Shown: positions 47,101 to 53,100 of the stretch, piece after piece | Layout: each line of letters starts with the position of its first letter | Position numbering within the stretch: the stretch's first letter is position 1 | NCBI GenBank assembly: GCA_018340375.1 | Contig: JAFFJZ010000014.1 | Location: 2,542,001 to 2,606,000 of the forward strand | Direction: 5' to 3' | DNA from: Gonatopus flavifemur | Lineage: Eukaryota; Arthropoda; Insecta; Hymenoptera; Dryinidae | Length of the DNA stretch: 64,000 bases | Translations under genes and position numbers: made by a program | The notes under the pieces: model-generated | Seen by the model: the letters and a program-made list of their open reading frames with translations, nothing else | Databases searched by the model: none | What the model was told of the DNA's origin: nothing

Positions 47101-50100
47101 ATTTATATTTCTCACATCATTCAACTCAATTATTTTGATTCCTAAATCCTGGCATCACATTTTTAATAATAAGGTACGGATGTATTTTTGCAAATTTTGA
47201 ATGTCTGTTATTATTTTCTCCTGATATGCCTGGTTGTGATGACATTTGGAGAATCATTCCAAGAAAAATTATGCCAATAAATTGTTAGAATTGCTTTGAA
47301 GTCTTTACTTTACTTTCACTTCTTATTTTCACAGATCACCATGAAACAGAAGTGTTGAGTCAAAATTTGTTCGGCTACGGAAGATAAATTTTTCAAATTC
47401 CCAGATCCAGCACACAACTTAGAACGTACGATCAAATGGTTGGAGAGATGTGGGAATTGTGAACTATTAAATCTTCCTCCGAACAAATTGAAATATAGAA
47501 ATGTGTGCAGTTCTCATTTCAAAGAAAATTACATCCTACGTCATCGATCGAGTAAAACTGTGATACCCAGTTTAAACTCACCAGGTACTTTATTCTTGAA
47601 TTTAGAGAATCTTCATAAGTTACATACTTGAAACTGATCATATTGAATGTTTCTTCAAATCTTTAATTAATTAATGAATCAAGTTTTTGATTATTTTTTG
47701 GATAGAAGTTTGAAACCTACATAATAATCTTTATGAATTTTCAGAACCTATAGATGCCTCATCACATTAGGATCGATACGCAGAGGAATTGGGCCATATA
47801 AATAGAGAGATTGAGTCAGAAGTATCATCACCACAACAACAATTGATGGACATTGTAGAACCATACCCTGCTGAGGACATTCCAAGGAAGGACATTTCAC
47901 CCCCTTTAAAGGCTGTTGAAGAACCTCCAGATCCCGTCATTACAGAGGTACATCGAAAAAGACCATTGGATATAGAGCCTGGACCATCAGATAAGCAGCC
48001 GAGAAGCTGAAAAAAAACGATGATGCCCAACAAGGGGAAAAGGGTACTTGTACACGCCATCAAGGTAATATTTTTCTGCATTTTGTCAGTAGCCCACATA
48101 GCACAATTTTCCTTGCAGAAAAAGCATTCTGAAAAGTATCTTATAGTGTTCTAAAAGATATATCTTTTGTGTTGCATAAGATATCTTATGTAACATATTC
48201 AGAACAATTTGAGAACTCCGTTATTCTTTAAGATATTTTGCACAATTCAATGGACTTTTTCAATAAAAAGTATGTTGAATCTAGCCAAATTCAATCGAAT
48301 AATGTTCTCGCCAAATTTCATTCTATCTGATTTGAGTGGATTAATGTGTTTGGTTGAGTACGCTGATGGAAGCGTAATTTAATTTTTGTTCTATTTGTGT
48401 TTCAAAATAAATTTTAATGATACCCATTGTGTTGATGAATTTAATTTTGTGATAGTCGTTTATTACCTACTTTGTGTTCATAATAAATGACGTTCAAAAA
48501 TTAATTTATCGAGTTTTTCAATTGTTCCCTTTATTATCCCCACGAAAAATTATCACCATCATTGTTGACAAAAATTTAATCAATCTCTTTGGAAGCGGAC
48601 GCATTTTCAAGGTATGTGAAGCACTAAATTTTTTCCTTTTAAATAACATCTAATGAAGAATTCAGGAAGAATTTGGATTTTTTCATAATCCTCACTGTTG
48701 TACTTCGTGTGCATCAAGATTCAAATGAGAATCATTCACTTCTGTGCTGTTTTCTTATAAAGCATGTGTTTATAATTAGGAAAAAAAATTAAAGAATTTT
48801 AGAGGGGCCCCGTAAATTTCTTTCATCTGAGGGTTCCACTCATTATGAATTCGGCCCTGCTCTACCTCGTATCCCCACTATTGTCTCTTCATAGCACTAC
48901 GGAATTCGGTCCACATGAAGCTTTCATGTTCGATAAATCGTACAAGTCGACTTAGGTTAGGTGATTAGGCTGTCAGGTTTTAGGTCATAGGTGTTGGGTA
49001 GTATCCCAAGTTCAATTCCCTTCTCTCCTTCCATAATTTTTACTCATGAAAATTTGGGAGGAAAACAACCTGCACATACCATGATTTCTGAAATCATATA
49101 AATATTGAGGACAGTCTAGTATGATCAAATGAAAATAATGACCATAACAGGGAGAAAAAATTTTTTTTGAACTAATAATTAATTATCACAATTGAATTTA
49201 CTGATTTTTCTTTATAACTGAATTTCTTTGTTAATTTGGAATTGATTTTTTCATATATATACATATATATATAAATCCGATATTAATTTCTAAGCCGAAT
49301 CATCATTAGAAGTAGTTGATGATTTTACCAGTAAAAATAAACATTACTACTTCCATTTAGATTTGTGATCATTTTTTTTTCAAATTTATTGCACCTCCAA
49401 GGCGTTACTCTTATTCAACACAAAGCTTTCACAAAGATTTGTAATCATGATTCTTCATTTATAGACACATTTGTATGAATAGCCTATCCACATAACCAAT
49501 AAAAACGTAAAAGCGTTTTCTTACGTCTACGTTCACGTAGAGTCGTATGTATGGGCCTGTACGATATTATTGAATTATTATTATTATTCAGGGTAGTTCG
49601 CGCATTTGAGTCAGACGGCGCTGAGAATCGTATCTCCTACTCTACCATTGAGCTTGGGTACCCTGCTTGACACCATTGTCTAAGTTGGATAACGGTGGAT
49701 CTCTGGAAAACAAATTGAACTGTGCCATCATTTTTTGTTCCAGAGCTACAGCGATTTGAAACTTTGAGCTCCCAGCTAATCAGAATTCAGCAACTTCAAA
49801 TCGCTGTAGCTCTGGAACAAAAAATGAAAGGATAGTTTAATTTTTCTCCAGAGATCCGCCGTTATTCAACTTAGACGATGGTCTCAAGCTCCAGTATGTA
49901 GCACATGATGCTCTTGAGTATTTTCGATTTGAAAAAAAATCTAAAAATGTTTTTATCTTGAGAACTGAGCCTCGAAAAAATTTTTTTCAAACGGGAAATT
50001 ATTGCATTTTGGCTGTGAAATGACGCCTGCAAAGTTTTTTCAGTGAATTTTGAAGCACCTGGTATACGTTTTTCAATGCCCACAGTAAAAATTCCTGTCA

Positions 50101-53100
50101 CTGAAATTCAGAAATTCATGGGTTTCCAGGAAAATTTCTCAATCAGTAAATATTGTACCGGGAACCATTATCAATTACTGTGGACTTCTCTGAATTCTCA
50201 ATGAAAATACACTAATTTCTCTCGTCAATCCCAACTCGGTCCACGGGTAGTGATCAATCACAGCAATTTTAACTGTATTCTTCTCTCCGTGTAGATGAAG
50301 AATGGATCCGTATCGTTGTAGGACAGATACCAGATTGTTCCGCCAACTACATTACCGTTGTCAAAGCGCTACTGTTCATACTTTCTTTCGAATACTTCTC
50401 TCAACCATACCGTGTCTTCGTAAGCACAAGATTTTTTTCAGTATCGCTCAAGATATTTGAGAATTCTAAAAAAAAGGGAAGATCCTGTTTTTCGCGCAGA
50501 ATTTATAAACACAGGGTGTCCACTCCCTGAAAATTCTAACCGTCCCATTGGTCATTGATTGATTGATTCCATTCAAATTCCCAGAATATGAGCACCCTGG
50601 AACAAGTCCAAATTCACTGCTTTTGATGTTTTCAAGAAAATTTTTAAAAATTTTCAAGATTTGAAATTTTGTTGAAAATTTATATCAGCATTCAATTGCT
50701 TTTTTTTGTGCCATCTCGTGGTGTAATCTCATCCATTGGAATGCTAGTCAAGAGCAATACTACACGGAGAGAAATTTGTAGTTAAATTTACTATGTAGTC
50801 ATTGTTTTCGAAGAACAGACTGAATTCTGTCGGATTTCACTATGATGGAGATAATTTCCCTATGGAACAACAATAGAAAGCTGATCATATTCACTATGTT
50901 TCATAGGGAGTCTCATCATAGTCCTTCCGTTGCAATAACCACATAGTAAATTTAACTACAAATTTCCCTCTGTGTATACATACTAAATATTATTACGAAT
51001 TTTCAGAGGTCGGTCGAAAACATGAACAACAATGAATTTAAAAGTGTTCATAAATTCTGAGTGACCTTCAAAAATGAATATCTTGAGCTATATTTTCCAG
51101 GAAATTACCATTTTTTTGTGTACTAAATTTTACCACAACGAGAAGAGAAATAAGAAATTATTAAAAGAATGAATTTTGATTACTTTTAGAATTTTTCAAA
51201 ATCTTGAGCGACCCCTAAACAATTTCTTTCTCATCTGATCTTTGGAGAGGGCTCTTGAAATGTAGAAAGCTAACATATTGTCATACGAGACACGAAAAGT
51301 CGGGTTTTTTGCGCCACCCTAATATAGATTGAATCGCGCACCATACTTTTGTAACGCATTCTTCCTATCTAAACAACAAACTCCCTCTTGGCCAAGCCGA
51401 ATTCGAGATTCAGCTTTTGATATGCGAGGATTCTCTATTATTTATTGTTGAAAAATTTCTCCCAAAGATGAATATATAAAGCTTCAAGTATAATATCTTT
51501 GATATCATGGAAAAAATGTTATCGGAGTTTGAATAGTGTATTGGAACGAATTTGACATTCAATAAGACAAATTCTAGACTACAAAAAATTGAAAACTCAA
51601 TTCCTGGTTGAATTGTAAATGTACTTTCGGGAAAAATTATAATATCATCATTCTGAATGTAAGAAAAATCATATAGTAAAAGCTGGCAGCTTACAAAAAT
51701 TTGATAAGTACACTATACTGAATGTGGCCGTATTATAGTGGGTTCGTAAACGTATTATGAAATAACGAGATCAGGGCTACGTTCCTTTATTTTTACTCGG
51801 GTAATTCAGTTGAATCCAGAATCATTGGATCATCTGTAGAGAAATCACATATCATATAGTGAAGTAGTTGACAACTTCACAACCCCCCAACGGTTCTTCC
51901 CCCAAGCTTTCCGAGGACGGTGAAAAACAGTGAGGAGTTGTGAAATTGTCTACGTATTCCACTATACAATATTCTTTTCCTCCACAGATGGTCCAATAAG
52001 AATGGAATTTACTACATTCCAGGGGCAAGGAAGGGGGAACGTACCCCCGTGCTTGAAATTGGTAGAAATTCCACACTCGGTACGGGTAATGAAGTTACCA
52101 ACATTGAATATGACGAATTTACTGACGGTTGTGAAATCACGTTGTGATTTTGTTTGTTTTCTTACATCGTCACGCTGAATGTAGGGAATTTGAATGTCTT
52201 TTTTTTTCTCTGTAGAAGCTCCACATTCAGGCTGCTCTCCCATGGATCCAAATTTTCAGGTGATTCCTGGGAAATGCTAGTCATTGAGCTCTATATATAT
52301 ACTGGAGTGATTGGGCCTATTGTTCTCTGTAAGCCAACTAGAGAAGGACACCGTTATTTGTGAGAAAGAGATTCAATCTCACCCATTCATCCCCACTCCT
52401 CGGGTTCCGTATGGAATGAACAAGGATAAAATCTCACCACATCGCACCTCTCTCTCAGCTCACGGAGAACAATAGGCGTAATCACTCCAGTATCTATATA
52501 GAGCGCAATGATGCTAGTACCTTATTATCCATAACCAAATGGAATCCTCGGTTTCCGTTCCGTTTCCTAGAAATTCCGGTCCATGGGAGATACATCATGG
52601 GAATACATGATTTTGCAACCGGTAGTGAATTCGTCACATTCAATGTTGGTAACTTCATTATCCACACTGAATATGACATTTTTAATAATTTCATGCACTG
52701 ATCTCGTGATTTTGATTCACGAACTACCGGCTTTTACTATACAGATTCTTCCAGAATCCAGCATTTACATTTCTGTGGCATATTTTGCATCCGAAATGCC
52801 GTAATTTTTTGAAAGCATAGTGTTTGTGATTTGAACATTTAAAAATTTCTTTCAGAATCCGAATCACTCAAAAGCATTGTGAGCACATATTGCAAGTACA
52901 TACTTGAGCTTGACGCCATTCGATAAGTTGGAAAATGGCAGACTTCTGGGAAAAAAAATTGAAGTATCCCATCATTTTCCAATTCAAAGTTTAGCAATCT
53001 CAAATTTTCGAGCTTCTAACCAATCAGCATTTAGAAACTTTGAATTATCATAGCTCCGAAACTACCAATGATAAGATAGTTGAAATCTTTTTTCTTCCAG

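Larger units (their letters stand above)
44095..51321. mobile_element. Fold-back element split by ~6.2 kb of nested insertions
   Basis: Outer ends TGAGGTGGCGCAAAAGACCG and TCGGGTTTTTTGCGCCACCC are inverted, and ATATAGAT flanks both sides (44087-44094 and 51322-51329). The terminal pieces 44095 to about 44210 and about 50445-51321 together resemble the 825 bp element at 30987-31811, with homology breaking at GGATC and resuming at ATCGCTCAAGA. The material between arrived later. It includes inverted segments at 44436-44615 and 49881-50075, several palindromes and a THAP pseudogene. Confidence 0.65.
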
